DNA of 64,000 nucleotides from an uncultured Mordavella sp. GTDB taxonomy: Bacteria > Bacillota > Clostridia > Lachnospirales > Lachnospiraceae. A model generated the notes under the pieces. The model was given only the letters and a program-made list of their open reading frames with translations. It did not search any database and was not told where the DNA came from. The stretch is from positions 10,611-74,610 of the forward strand of contig CABPCP010000003.1 in assembly GCA_902406105.1 (NCBI GenBank), given 5' to 3'. This document shows positions 52,408 through 61,790 of the stretch, one piece after another (position 1 is the first letter of the stretch; every line of letters starts with the position of its first letter). The translations under genes and the position numbers were made by a program.

Positions 52408-54639
52408 TTAAATTCGCTCATGGAACGTCCTTGAGATCACTTCCCTTTGCTGTTCTTTCGAAAGCTTCACAAAATTCACCGCATATCCGGACACCCGGAT
52501 CGTAAGATTAGGATACCGCTCCGGATGTTCGTAAGCATCAAGAAGGGTACTGCGATTCAGTACATTTACGTTCAGGTGATGGGCCATCTGCCGGAAATAT
52601 CCATCCAGCACCGCCGTCAGGTTGCGCAGCCGTTCCTCCTCTGTCTTTCCCATCGCCTCCGGCACAATGGAAAAGGTATTCGAGATGCCGTCCCTGCACC
52701 AGTCATAGGAAAGCTTCGCCACGGAATTCAAAGACGCCAGCGCCCCGCTCTTATCCCGTCCATGCATGGGATTCGCTCCTGGAGCAAACGGCTCTCCCGC
52801 TTTTCTTCCATCCGGAGTAGATCCTGTTTTCTTGCCGTACACTACATTTGAAGTAATGGTCAGGATCGACAGCGTAGGTTCCGCGTTCCGGTATAATTTC
52901 TGCTTTTTCAATTCTTCGCAGAACAGCCTTACCTGTTCTTTTGCCAGTTCATCCACCCGGTCGTCGTCGTTTCCAAACGCCGGATACTCTCCTTCCACCT
53001 GGTAGTCGGTAATAAGCCCTGTCTCCGGGTCTCTCACACAGCGGACCTTTGCGTAACGAATCGCGGAAAGCGAATCCGCCAGCACGCTCATGCCAGCTAC
53101 GCCAAAAGCCATATAGCGGTGGACCTCTGTATCATGGAGGGCCATCTGAGTCTTCTCATAGGCGTATTTGTCATGCATATAATGGATCACATTCATGGTG
53201 TTGGCGTACATCTTCGCCAGCCAGGGCCGGTAGATATCAAGCAGTTCCATTACCTTATCATATTCCAGGTACTCTCCTTGGTAAGGCTCATGCTCCGGTC
53301 CCACCTGTATATTCTGCTTCTCGTCTTTTCCGCCGTTTAAGGCCATCAAAAGCATCTTAGCCAGGTTTGCCCTGGCGCCAAAGAACTGCATCTCCTTGCC
53401 GATCCGCATGGCGGAGACACAGCAGGCAATTCCGTAATCATCCCCGTATCTTGGCCGCATCAGATCGTCATTTTCGTACTGGATGGCATCGGTATCACAG
53501 GAAACCTTGGCGCAGTACCGTTTGAAATTCTCCGGCAGCTTCTCCGACCACAGGATGGTCAGATTCGGCTCCGCGGAAGGCTTCAGATTGTACAGTGTAT
53601 GCAGCATCCGGTAGGTATTCTTTGTTACCAGGCATCTTCCGTCTTCTCCCATGCCTCCCAGAGATTCCGTGATCCACATAGGATCTCCGGCAAACAGCTC
53701 GTTGTACTCCGGCGTCCGCAGATGCCTTGCCATACGAAGCTTCATCACAAAATCATCGATGATCTCCTGCGCTTCTTCTTCCGTCAGGATCCCACGCTTT
53801 AGATCTCTCTCAAAATAAATATCCAGAAATGTGGCTGTTCTTCCCAAACTCATGGCCGCCCCGTTCTGCTCCTTGATCGCCCCAAGGTAAGCGAAATAAA
53901 GCCACTGGACCGCTTCTTTGGCATTTCCGGCCGGGCCGCTGATGTCATAGCCGTACATCGCCGCCATCTCTTTCAGTTTTCCCAGGAAATTGATCTGCTG
54001 GTACAACTCTTCCAGCTGCCGGATATGATCTACATCCATATCTTCCATACCGATCCGGTCTTTGTCTTTCTGCTTCTCCTGGATCAGAAAATCAATCCCG
54101 TAGAGAGCCGCCCTCCGGTAATCTCCAATGATCCTGCCTCTTCCATAGGCGTCTGGCAGACCGGTGATCAGTCCGCAGTGCCGGGCCGCTTTGGTAGCCT
54201 TGTTGTACACTCGGAATACCCCATCGTTGTGAGTCGTCCGGTACTGGAATTCATCTTCCACCTTCTGGGACAGTTCATATCCATAGGCCCGGCAGGCTTC
54301 CCGCGTCATCCTAAGACCTCCAAAAGGATTTACTCCCCTCTTCAAAGGACGGTCTGTCTGCAGTCCCACAATGATCTCCTGGTCTTTATCCAGGTATCCA
54401 GGCTTATAGTTCAAAAGAGAGGTGACTGTCTGGGTATCGATATCCAGCACCCCGCCAAATTCCCGCTCCAGAGCCATCAGGTTCTCCAGCTTGCGCAGCA
54501 GTTTTTCTGTCCGCTGTGTAGGCGGCGTGAGAAAACTTTCATCCCCCTCGTAAGGCCGGTAATTTTTCTGGATAAAGTCCCTTACGTCAATATGCTCCCG
54601 CCAGCTTCCACCCTTAAATCCTTCCCACTGTGTAAACAT
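52408..54639 (-). CDS. pflB: Formate C-acetyltransferase (pyruvate formate-lyase)
   Basis: Glycyl-radical enzyme of 743 residues: pyruvate plus CoA gives acetyl-CoA plus formate. Catalytic tandem cysteines are in GIACCVSAM, and the radical glycine is in RVSGYAV near the C-terminus, which ends HERI. ATG at 54639 follows GGAGGAAACAG. A ZTP riboswitch with a terminator (54671-54775) lies between promoter and gene, linking expression to one-carbon/purine status. The activating enzyme gene (pflA) is not adjacent, which is unusual; it must lie elsewhere. Confidence 0.96.
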   Translation of the reverse strand: MFTQWEGFKGGSWREHIDVRDFIQKNYRPYEGDESFLTPPTQRTEKLLRKLENLMALEREFGGVLDIDTQTVTSLLNYKPGYLDKDQEIIVGLQTDRPLKRGVNPFGGLRMTREACRAYGYELSQKVEDEFQYRTTHNDGVFRVYNKATKAARHCGLITGLPDAYGRGRIIGDYRRAALYGIDFLIQEKQKDKDRIGMEDMDVDHIRQLEELYQQINFLGKLKEMAAMYGYDISGPAGNAKEAVQWLYFAYLGAIKEQNGAAMSLGRTATFLDIYFERDLKRGILTEEEAQEIIDDFVMKLRMARHLRTPEYNELFAGDPMWITESLGGMGEDGRCLVTKNTYRMLHTLYNLKPSAEPNLTILWSEKLPENFKRYCAKVSCDTDAIQYENDDLMRPRYGDDYGIACCVSAMRIGKEMQFFGARANLAKMLLMALNGGKDEKQNIQVGPEHEPYQGEYLEYDKVMELLDIYRPWLAKMYANTMNVIHYMHDKYAYEKTQMALHDTEVHRYMAFGVAGMSVLADSLSAIRYAKVRCVRDPETGLITDYQVEGEYPAFGNDDDRVDELAKEQVRLFCEELKKQKLYRNAEPTLSILTITSNVVYGKKTGSTPDGRKAGEPFAPGANPMHGRDKSGALASLNSVAKLSYDWCRDGISNTFSIVPEAMGKTEEERLRNLTAVLDGYFRQMAHHLNVNVLNRSTLLDAYEHPERYPNLTIRVSGYAVNFVKLSKEQQREVISRTFHERI

Positions 54640-54670
54640 CTGTTTCCTCCTGTTTTCTGTATATGGCATC

Positions 54671-54775
54671 AAAAAAGGGCAACACCCATTTTCGATGCTG
54701 CCCAGACGGTCGGCTGATCACGGTACTCTATTCCCCTGTGGTAATCCACATTATCCGTCAGTAATAGAGCCCTTC
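54671..54775 (-). promoter_or_regulatory. ZTP (pfl) riboswitch with terminator platform
   Basis: Minus strand. P1 CTCTATT/AATAGAG (54763-54769 with 54726-54732) encloses ACTGACGGATA and a TGTGG/CCACA hairpin (54737-54750), then AGGGGA. The conserved 3' motif CCGTCTGGGC is at 54700-54709. Next, GGGCAGCA/TGTTGCCC (54696-54703 with 54677-54684) and six Ts form a terminator that uses the GGGC of the aptamer. ZMP/ZTP binding would then allow pflB transcription. Confidence 0.85.
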
Positions 54776-54790
54776 TAAGTTTACAGAGAA

Positions 54791-54820
54791 AGTATACCAT
54801 TCCCCGGAACCATTCGTCAA
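54791..54820 (-). promoter_or_regulatory. Sigma-A promoter of pflB
   Basis: Minus strand: TTGACG (54815-54820), 18-bp spacer, extended -10 TGG-TATACT (54791-54796), about 20 nt before the riboswitch. Confidence 0.7.
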
Positions 54821-54829
54821 TCTTTTTCT

Positions 54830-55765
54830 TTACGCTTTTCCGTCGCTTCCCAGAACGTTGACGATCTTGTGAGCTACGACTTCTTTGACATATGCCCGTC
54901 CAACCTTCAGATATTCACGCGGGTCAAATACTTCCGGTTTCTGATGCAGGACTTCTCTGACGCCTGCCGTCATGGCAAGACGCAGGTCAGAATCAATGTT
55001 GATCTTACATACAGCGGATTTTGCCGCCTGTCTCAGCATATCCTCCGGAATTCCAATAGCGTCGGCCAGATTTCCGCCGTTTGCCTGAATGATCTTCACA
55101 TACTCCTGAGATACAGAGGAAGCTCCGTGAAGTACGATCGGGAAGTTTGGAAGACGTTTCTCGATCTCCTCCAGGATATCAAACCGAAGCTGCGGCTTCT
55201 GGCCTGGTTTGAATTTAAACGCCCCGTGGCTCGTACCGATGGCGATGGCAAGAGAATCTACTCCTGTGCGGCTTACAAATTCTTCTACTTCTTCCGGACG
55301 TGTATAGGAAGCGTCTTCCGCGTTTACGTTTACATCGTCTTCGATTCCCGCAAGCTTTCCAAGTTCTCCTTCTACCACTACGCCTTTCTCATGAGCGTAT
55401 TCCACAACCTTCTTAGTCAGAGCGATATTCTCCTCAAAAGAATATTTAGATCCATCGATCATAACAGAGGTAAATCCGCCGTCGATGCAGGATTTACAGA
55501 TCTCAAAATCAGCGCCGTGATCCAGGTGCAGGGCGATCGGAATATCATTTTCCAAGAGAGCCGCCTCCACAAGCTTGGTCAGATAGGCGTGCTTCGCATA
55601 CTTTCTTGCCCCCGCGGAAACCTGCAGGATCAATGGAGAATTCAGTTCTCCGGCCGCTTCTGTGATTCCCTGGACAATCTCCATATTGTTCACGTTGAAC
55701 GCGCCGATCGCGTATCCTCCCTCATATGCCTTTTTAAACATTTCTTTTGTTGTTACCAATGGCAT
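54830..55765 (-). CDS. fba: Class II fructose-bisphosphate aldolase
   Basis: Zinc-dependent glycolytic aldolase of 311 residues (fructose-1,6-bisphosphate to DHAP and G3P). Metal and substrate motifs: LHLDHGADFE near 80-90, MIDGSKYSFEENI, VVVEGELG and VLHGASSVS; the late NIDSDLRLAMTAGVRE is typical. Start ATG follows AAGGGATTAAG. A good sigma-A promoter is at 55814-55842. Monocistronic, upstream of pflB. Confidence 0.95.
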   Translation of the reverse strand: MPLVTTKEMFKKAYEGGYAIGAFNVNNMEIVQGITEAAGELNSPLILQVSAGARKYAKHAYLTKLVEAALLENDIPIALHLDHGADFEICKSCIDGGFTSVMIDGSKYSFEENIALTKKVVEYAHEKGVVVEGELGKLAGIEDDVNVNAEDASYTRPEEVEEFVSRTGVDSLAIAIGTSHGAFKFKPGQKPQLRFDILEEIEKRLPNFPIVLHGASSVSQEYVKIIQANGGNLADAIGIPEDMLRQAAKSAVCKINIDSDLRLAMTAGVREVLHQKPEVFDPREYLKVGRAYVKEVVAHKIVNVLGSDGKA

Positions 55766-55813
55766 CTCTTAATCCCTTCTTTCTATAAAATATAATTTTT
55801 ACCACTGTAATAG

Positions 55814-55842
55814 ATTGTACCAAATGGAAAGACTTCCGTCAA
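55814..55842 (-). promoter_or_regulatory. Sigma-A promoter of fba
   Basis: Minus strand: TTGACG (55837-55842), 17-bp spacer, extended -10 TGG-TACAAT (55814-55819), 49 nt before the start codon. Confidence 0.75.
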
Positions 55843-55883
55843 ATTAATCTCCGCCATTTCAGCTAATCTGTCCTTTTTATTTC

Positions 55884-58553
55884 TTATCCCTCTTCCTGGT
55901 CTCCCGCCGCCTCCAGCAGAAGCTCCAGCTCACACTTAAAAGTATCCTGGCTTTCCAGAAGCTTCCCGTCTCTGAGATAGTCGAAGAATGTATGGTAACC
56001 GTTGGGAGACAGAAAATGGAACAGATACCTCTCTTTTTCGCCCTCTGCTTCCAGCCGGCGGTTCAGTTCCTTAAAATGCTCCCGCGCGTACCGGTTTTTC
56101 GCCCGGTTCTCCTCGCTTGCATCTCCATCCTCTTTGATCTCCACCACCACGAAATACTGGTATCCGTCTTTGCGGACCTTGAGGAAAAAGTCCGGGTTAA
56201 ACGTGGTGTGGTAATATTTCCGGGTCTTGGACCTGCCGGAGCCATACCGGCAGCTATAGCTGATCTCATAGAATCCCTTGTCTCCCGACTTGATCCAGGC
56301 TTCCAGCGCCTCCGCGTTTTCCCGCCTGCAGAGCAGGTCCGCAAACTTGCGCTCCGGCTTTGAGGCTGTGATGACTGTGGTCACAGGCGTCTTAAACCAG
56401 CCATAATTGATCTGATCGCGGTATGCGGATCTTGGGAAACTCTCGTCTTCAAAAAGCGCTTCCGTGATCCTTCTTTGGTCTTCATCCTGGATCTCCGCTT
56501 CCCAATTGTTGGTAAAGTAAACCGTGTGGTCTTGGCGCAGAAGGCTGACGCTCACCGACTGCCGGGAGAGATTCCTGGTGGATATCTCATAGGTATCCCC
56601 TGCCTTTTCCACTGCCACCACAGACTTCGTTTTCTTCCTGAGAAGAGGAGCGAAAGCCGTCAGGATCTTATGGACATTTTTCTCCACGATCTCTTCTCCC
56701 TGATTGCCCCGCTTCTCCATGGAAAGCCGGATCATATCCTCAATCTGCCTCCGCGGAGGAAGCTGATTCTTAGTATATTCCTCTTCTCCCAGCTTCAGCG
56801 TCCTTCCTTCCCACTCTCGCTGTTCAAATTCATCGAAGATCTTGTCCACCACCTCGTCAATGGTGTAGGTCACATTACGGATCTCGTACTCCCGCTTCTG
56901 GCTGCCCTGACCAAGGACCGATTCATAGACCGTCTCCTGCTCTTCCTGTATGGACTGGGATTCCAGCACGATCCCTTCTCGCATCATCCGGGAGAAATCC
57001 ACCGTCCCTGTCTGGGATTTCTTCTCTTCCTCTCTCTGGGTCGTGGTATAGTCAATATTGCGCAGGGTAAAATGATATTTGGACCGTTCCCCTTCTTCCA
57101 TAGGCTTGCTGTAGATCCTAGCTTCGATCTCCAGCACTTCCTCCACCAGATCTTTGATCTTACTGCTCCATGCGCTGTGGTTAAACACCGTGACCTTGGG
57201 CTGGGGAAGGGTATATTCCGCCGGGACCCTTAACCCCCGCCCCAGCACCTGGGCGATCAAAAGCCGGGAATTAAACGCCCGTTCCTTCCAGGGTACGATC
57301 TGAAATACATTCTTCACATCCCACCCTTCCGTCAGCATGGATACGGAAACAATCCACTGGGTCTCGTCTTCCCGGTCGTCCACATACCTTAGCTTTGCCA
57401 CATTTGCTTTATGTTCTCTGGAAGAAGTAACGATCAGCACTTTCTTTTCTGCCTCTTCCCGCTCTTTTCCTTCCCATTCCATCAGGAAATGGATCAATTC
57501 TTCATATAAATTTTTGGCGCTTCTGATATCTCTTGTCACCAAAATGCTCAAAGGTTTTACCTTCGGGTAATCCCGGATATTCTTCTGATGGTTCTGATAA
57601 ATCTTCTGAAGCCGCTCCCGGTCGTCCCCGCTGTCGTCCTCCCGCACATAGTCTACGTTCTTGACCACCTTGTCTTCGATGGCCTGCCGGAGGGAATAGC
57701 GGAAGATCACATCCGGGAAATACTCATTCTCAAGATAAGCCGTCCCGGTAAAGCCCAGCATATACCGGAATCCATACTTCTCATCCAGCAGAAATTCCTT
57801 CCATTTCTTCATATTCCGATCCTCTGAGGTGTTCCCGGAAGGCCGATTGAAAATATGATGGGCCTCGTCGTTTAGAACCAGCGTGTTTCCGCCCGTCTCC
57901 CTGAAACTGTCTTCGATGGAAGACCCTGTGTTTTGATAGACCGCGTGGATATTTTCCACACACAGATCCCCCTTCTTTACCGTCTCGTTGGCGGTCACGA
58001 TAGAGGGATTGCGGATCTTTGCTTCCTCCGGGATCAGCTCCTTCAGCCCTGGATCAGAGCTTAACGCCTCAAATTTCTCCATCAGCCCCGCCTCGATCGT
58101 CAGAGAAGGCACCAGCACCAGCACCCGCTCCACCAGGCCAATCCCAAGCGCGATCTGGGCGATGCCATAGATCACATAGGATTTGCCGGTTCCCGTGGCA
58201 AGGTCCAGATCCGCGTATAATTTATCCCGCATCTGCAGAATCTCCAGAAATTCCTCTCTGGAGCCATATTTTTCTTCCAGCCTGGGATTTCTCCCGTAAT
58301 TTTTCAAAGCCAGCTCTTCCAGATTCTGATCGTTTCCTGAAGCCAGGTAGACCACTGCCCGCCGGATCGCTTCTTTCTGATAAGTCCTGTTCCCGCACAG
58401 CCGGTCTACAAATGGCTGCCAGGCTTCGTAATCCAGTTTTGCTCCGTCATAAGCCATACTTACTTCCAGCACAAGCTCTGACTGCCGGAACCGCTTCTTT
58501 TCTTCCATCCTGCCTGCTACGCTCCTTTTTTGTTTCTGCTCCTTACAGCACAT
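55884..58553 (-). CDS. Type III restriction enzyme subunit Res
   Basis: ATP-dependent restriction subunit of 889 residues. SF2 helicase domain: Walker A ATGTGKS at 119-125, DEAH at 229-232, motif VI region AQVLGRGLRVP near 430. C-terminal nuclease domain: PDFFLKVRKDGYQYFVVVEIK gives a PD-x-ExK type site. Works with Mod as a complex. The start ATG lies inside the end of mod (11-nt overlap) with AAAGGG upstream; an in-frame ATG 15 codons later is an alternative. Both catalytic centres look intact, so restriction is probably active. Confidence 0.92.
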   Translation of the reverse strand: MCCKEQKQKRSVAGRMEEKKRFRQSELVLEVSMAYDGAKLDYEAWQPFVDRLCGNRTYQKEAIRRAVVYLASGNDQNLEELALKNYGRNPRLEEKYGSREEFLEILQMRDKLYADLDLATGTGKSYVIYGIAQIALGIGLVERVLVLVPSLTIEAGLMEKFEALSSDPGLKELIPEEAKIRNPSIVTANETVKKGDLCVENIHAVYQNTGSSIEDSFRETGGNTLVLNDEAHHIFNRPSGNTSEDRNMKKWKEFLLDEKYGFRYMLGFTGTAYLENEYFPDVIFRYSLRQAIEDKVVKNVDYVREDDSGDDRERLQKIYQNHQKNIRDYPKVKPLSILVTRDIRSAKNLYEELIHFLMEWEGKEREEAEKKVLIVTSSREHKANVAKLRYVDDREDETQWIVSVSMLTEGWDVKNVFQIVPWKERAFNSRLLIAQVLGRGLRVPAEYTLPQPKVTVFNHSAWSSKIKDLVEEVLEIEARIYSKPMEEGERSKYHFTLRNIDYTTTQREEEKKSQTGTVDFSRMMREGIVLESQSIQEEQETVYESVLGQGSQKREYEIRNVTYTIDEVVDKIFDEFEQREWEGRTLKLGEEEYTKNQLPPRRQIEDMIRLSMEKRGNQGEEIVEKNVHKILTAFAPLLRKKTKSVVAVEKAGDTYEISTRNLSRQSVSVSLLRQDHTVYFTNNWEAEIQDEDQRRITEALFEDESFPRSAYRDQINYGWFKTPVTTVITASKPERKFADLLCRRENAEALEAWIKSGDKGFYEISYSCRYGSGRSKTRKYYHTTFNPDFFLKVRKDGYQYFVVVEIKEDGDASEENRAKNRYAREHFKELNRRLEAEGEKERYLFHFLSPNGYHTFFDYLRDGKLLESQDTFKCELELLLEAAGDQEEG

Positions 58554-60423
58554 ACCTTCCCTTTGTATCGTTTCCGAAGATATCTGTGTAGATCACCATG
58601 ATCTCTTTCGCTTCCCTTGGTTTCTCCAGCTCGATCCTGACAGTCCCATCCTCTGTCTTAAGATCGTCCGCAAAGAAAGCGTCTGAAAGGATAAATTCTT
58701 TCCCATTATAATCCGCATCAATAAAAATTCCCGCCAGGAAATCAAATCCAGACATCTTTTTCTCTTCCGCCGTCTTCTCTGACCGGGGCTCTTTCGAGCG
58801 GAAGTCTGTGACTGTAAGCAGGATCTTTCCGTTCTCTGTTTCCACAGTACTCTCCACTTCCGGACGCCGCTGGAAGGAAAACCCTACCACGTCCTCCATC
58901 TCGTTGACCTTGCTTTTGGACCTTGGCTGTCGGAACCTGTGGAACTCCTCCCGGTGCAGTTCCCGGATCACACTGTAGGGAATATCCAGGAAATAATAAC
59001 GGACCCCGCCTATGTCCTCATAATTCGTCATAAAATCAAACCGGTTTTTGGGCGCTACGATATAAACCCGTCCGCCGGCCATCCGCCGGCCCACATGGCG
59101 GCTCACACTCTCCAGAAAGACTTCGTCCACATCTGCGTCCTGGAATCTCTGGTAATCGAAAATGATTACCGGGCAGCCGTCTTTACGGCCGTCAAACACA
59201 TATCCTCCAATCTTGTATTCTTCCAGATCAATGTCAAACAGACCGGAGACAAATTTCTTATATTTCTCAAATTCCTGATCCAAAGCCGCCTTCAGGTCAT
59301 AGGTCCCCAATGTGCAGGTCATGAACGGCCGGGCATCTTTCTTGTATTTTGGGGGATTCTTGGCCTTGCTGAGAAGATTCCTGCCCTCCGCGATTTTTAA
59401 GAGCCGCTTCTGGCAGACATAGTAAGACAGTTTCCCCACATCGCATAAGATCCAGCGGCGGGAAAGTTTCTCCGCCACCACCGCGGTGGTTCCGGAACCC
59501 GCAAAGAAATCCATCACCAGATCTCCTTCTTTGGTGGAAGCCTGGATGATCCGCTTCAATAATTCTTCCGGCTTCTGGGTAGGGTACCCTGCCAGCTCGC
59601 CGCGGTACCGGTCGCAGGACCAGATATCCACCCACCAGTCCTCTACCTTTTTCCCCTGCTTTTCCATCTCTTCTTTCTTTCCTTCCCCCTCAGCGGAAGC
59701 CCCAAACAGCTGCCCGCTATTATGCACCCCGCTTTTGTGGCTGATCCTGGGAGGAAAGAATTCATTATTGGCGGTCCTGCTGTAAAACAAGATGGTATCA
59801 TGCTTCCTTGGAAAATAATTCCCCGCCTGGGAAGGACCGGTATAACACCAGGCGATCTCATTGCGGAAATGATTCTTTCCAAAAATTTCATCCATAAGCA
59901 CCTTGATATAGTGGCTCATCTTCTGATCCAGATGGACATAGATGCTGCCGTCCGGGGACAGGATCTCCCGCGCCAGCAGCAGACGCCTTCTTAAGAATTC
60001 TACAAACTGGGCCCCTTTTTTCTTATCGTTGTAGGCTTTGGCCCCTTCTTTGTTCTGAAATTCATCGGTGGTAGCAAAGGGAGGATCAATATAGATCAAT
60101 TTCACCTTTCCTTTTACTTTCCCGCGGATCAATGGATCTTCGTCTTTATATATGGTTTTCAAAAAATGCAGATTATCCCCGGAAACGATCAGGTTTCTCC
60201 ATTCCTCTTCCCAAGCGCCGCCAAACATCTGCTCTGCCTGGAGCGGGACCGGAAAAGAACCGTCGTCGTTGGCAAACAGATCTTCTCTTCGCATCTTGCC
60301 TGCATAGGCCAGCTCATATTCTTCGTGTTTCACCGGAAATAATTTATAGCGGAAATCTTCCGGGATCTGTTCTCCTTTTTCGATCAATTCGATCAGATAA
60401 TCCTTCTCTGCCTTACTCAACAT
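58543..60423 (-). CDS. Type III DNA methyltransferase subunit Mod
   Basis: Site-specific N6-adenine methyltransferase of 626 residues. The catalytic motif DPPF (113-116) precedes the SAM-binding motif FAGSGTT (307-313), the beta order of type III Mod proteins. The interval 320-560 contains the target-recognition region, so specificity cannot be read directly. I saw no simple-sequence repeat of the kind that makes other mod genes phase-variable. It is divergent from cotJA, with its own sigma-A promoter at 60451-60479, and translationally overlaps res. Confidence 0.93.
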   Translation of the reverse strand: MLSKAEKDYLIELIEKGEQIPEDFRYKLFPVKHEEYELAYAGKMRREDLFANDDGSFPVPLQAEQMFGGAWEEEWRNLIVSGDNLHFLKTIYKDEDPLIRGKVKGKVKLIYIDPPFATTDEFQNKEGAKAYNDKKKGAQFVEFLRRRLLLAREILSPDGSIYVHLDQKMSHYIKVLMDEIFGKNHFRNEIAWCYTGPSQAGNYFPRKHDTILFYSRTANNEFFPPRISHKSGVHNSGQLFGASAEGEGKKEEMEKQGKKVEDWWVDIWSCDRYRGELAGYPTQKPEELLKRIIQASTKEGDLVMDFFAGSGTTAVVAEKLSRRWILCDVGKLSYYVCQKRLLKIAEGRNLLSKAKNPPKYKKDARPFMTCTLGTYDLKAALDQEFEKYKKFVSGLFDIDLEEYKIGGYVFDGRKDGCPVIIFDYQRFQDADVDEVFLESVSRHVGRRMAGGRVYIVAPKNRFDFMTNYEDIGGVRYYFLDIPYSVIRELHREEFHRFRQPRSKSKVNEMEDVVGFSFQRRPEVESTVETENGKILLTVTDFRSKEPRSEKTAEEKKMSGFDFLAGIFIDADYNGKEFILSDAFFADDLKTEDGTVRIELEKPREAKEIMVIYTDIFGNDTKGRYVL

Positions 60424-60450
60424 CTTTTCTTTCGCCCTCCATATTGTTTC

Positions 60451-60479
60451 AGTATATTACAAAATCTTTTGAAATACAA
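60451..60479 (-). promoter_or_regulatory. Sigma-A promoter of mod-res
   Basis: Minus strand: TTGTAT (60474-60479), 17-bp spacer, TATACT (60451-60456), 27 nt before the mod ATG, giving a short leader. Confidence 0.65.
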
Positions 60480-60503
60480 TCGCAAAATCCCGGTCAGTTC
60501 GGC

Positions 60504-60530
60504 ACAATTTCCGTCAGTTTCCATACTATA
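60504..60530 (+). promoter_or_regulatory. Mother-cell (sigma-K/sigma-E) promoter of cotJ
   Basis: AC (60504-60505), 16-bp spacer, CATACTATA (60522-60530). This fits the sigma-K form AC-N16-CATAnnnTA exactly, and the -10 also fits sigma-E (CATACnnT). It is 33 nt before the cotJA start. Confidence 0.65.
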
Positions 60531-60562
60531 GTAGTGCAAATATTTTTAAAAGGAGAATAGAT

Positions 60563-60841
60563 ATGCCAAATTGCCGCTATCATTCGCAGGATTATATAAG
60601 GCGGGGCGGATGCGGGCGAAACCAGTCCGCCTCCTCTTCCGTTTATCCCAACCGCAATCACAGAGCGGAAAATGCGGGCTGCTCCCCAAGAGACCCGATC
60701 GCCGGGATGCCCCTTGCCATGGCTTATGTTCCCTGGCAGGAGTGGGGCAGTCTCTGCGATGCGAGGCAGGGATTTTGCCGCGGTACCATATTTGAAGATT
60801 TAAACAAACCATTTCAGGGGATGGGAGGCTGCCGCAGATGA
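60563..60841 (+). CDS. cotJA: Spore coat-associated protein CotJA
   Basis: A 92-residue coat protein. The conserved C-terminal half has MPLAMAYVPWQEW and CRGTIFEDLNKPF, the CotJA signature; the N-terminal half is Gly/Arg/Asn-rich and variable. AAAGGAG precedes the ATG. Its stop overlaps the cotJB start (ATGA). A mother-cell promoter lies upstream. Role: coat or inner-coat assembly with CotJB and CotJC. Confidence 0.92.
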   Translation: MPNCRYHSQDYIRRGGCGRNQSASSSVYPNRNHRAENAGCSPRDPIAGMPLAMAYVPWQEWGSLCDARQGFCRGTIFEDLNKPFQGMGGCRR

Positions 60842-61116
60842 ATGAAGCAAGAAGAAGCAGGAAAGAAATGTTAGACTGGATCAATGTAGTCAGCTTTGCC
60901 GTTGACGATGCCAGGCTCTTTTTGGACTCTCACCCGGACTGCCGGGAGGCCCTGGATTATTTCCAGGACATGAAGGATCAGCGGGTCCAGGCTTTGAAAG
61001 AATTCGCGAAATGTTACGGTCCTCTGACCATAGACACCGCAGATACCACATGTATGCCCGAGGCCCAATGGATGTGGATCAACGAGCCGTGGCCATGGCA
61101 GGAAGGGGGATGTTGA
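60838..61116 (+). CDS. cotJB: Spore coat protein CotJB
   Basis: A 92-residue helical protein, MLDWINVVSFAVDDARLFLDSHP at 11-33, with C-terminal PEAQWMWINEPWPWQEGG that is typical of CotJB. It overlaps cotJA by 4 nt and is 3 nt from cotJC, so the three are translated as one unit. CotJB is needed for CotJA/CotJC incorporation in Bacillus. Confidence 0.93.
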   Translation: MNEARRSRKEMLDWINVVSFAVDDARLFLDSHPDCREALDYFQDMKDQRVQALKEFAKCYGPLTIDTADTTCMPEAQWMWINEPWPWQEGGC

Positions 61117-61119
61117 TTT

Positions 61120-61728
61120 ATGTGGAATTATGAGAAACGGCTGCAGTATCCTGTAAAAATCTCCCAGACCAATCCCAAGATCGCCCAGGTGATCATCAGC
61201 CAGTTTGGCGGGCCGGATGGAGAACTGGCTGCCTCTATGCGCTATCTGTCCCAGCGGTATACTATGCCTTATAAAGAAGTGACCGGGCTTCTGACAGATA
61301 TCGGGACCGAAGAGCTGGCCCACATGGAGATGATCTGCGCTATCGTCTATCAGCTCACCAAAGATTTAACCCCGGAAGAAATCGAGAAATACGGCTTTGA
61401 AAAATATTATGTGGACCATACCCTGGCCCTGTGGCCCCAAGCCGCCTCCGGCACGCCCTGGACCGCCACTTATTTCCAGTCCAAGGGAGATCCCATCACC
61501 GACCTGCATGAGGATATGGCCGCGGAGCAAAAAGCCCGCACAACTTACGACAATATCCTCCGGCTGGTCAAAGATCCGGAGATCTGCGATCCTATCCGCT
61601 TCTTAAGGGAACGGGAGATCGTCCATTACCAGCGTTTTGGAGAAGGTCTCCGGATCGTCCAGGATAAGCTGGACAGCAGGAACTTCTACGCCTTTAATCC
61701 GGCGTTTGATAACAAAAACTGCCGGTAA
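61120..61728 (+). CDS. cotJC: CotJC, manganese-catalase-like coat protein
   Basis: A 202-residue protein with the four-helix fold of dimanganese catalases. Metal-ligand segments are ELAASMRYL, GTEELAHMEMI near residue 66 and DLHEDMAAEQKARTTYDNIL near 128, all with the expected Glu/His. It may detoxify peroxide in the spore coat. GGGGGATG precedes the ATG. Last gene of the cotJ operon, followed by a terminator. Confidence 0.95.
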   Translation: MWNYEKRLQYPVKISQTNPKIAQVIISQFGGPDGELAASMRYLSQRYTMPYKEVTGLLTDIGTEELAHMEMICAIVYQLTKDLTPEEIEKYGFEKYYVDHTLALWPQAASGTPWTATYFQSKGDPITDLHEDMAAEQKARTTYDNILRLVKDPEICDPIRFLREREIVHYQRFGEGLRIVQDKLDSRNFYAFNPAFDNKNCR

Positions 61729-61735
61729 CCCAAGG

Positions 61736-61780
61736 AAAGCAGGAGACAGACAACAACATGTCCGTCTCCTGCTTTTTTTA
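61736..61780 (+). terminator. Terminator of cotJABC
   Basis: AAAGCAGGAGAC (61736-61747) pairs with GTCTCCTGCTTT (61764-61775), 12 bp with an inner GAC/GTC pairing, then more Ts. It may also act on the convergent minus gene ending at 61791. Confidence 0.85.
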
Positions 61781-61790
61781 TTTTCTCGTT

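Noticed and set aside
54869..55795. Open frame of 308 codons on the plus strand opposite fba
   Set aside because: Antisense to a full-length aldolase with conserved motifs; no start signal and no recognisable protein.
56475..57233. Open frame of 252 codons on the plus strand opposite res
   Set aside because: Shadow of the restriction-subunit gene; composition and lack of RBS do not support it.
58543..60423. Phase-variable simple repeat in the mod gene
   Set aside because: No tandem repeat tract was found on reading the gene, unlike phasevarion mod genes of Proteobacteria.
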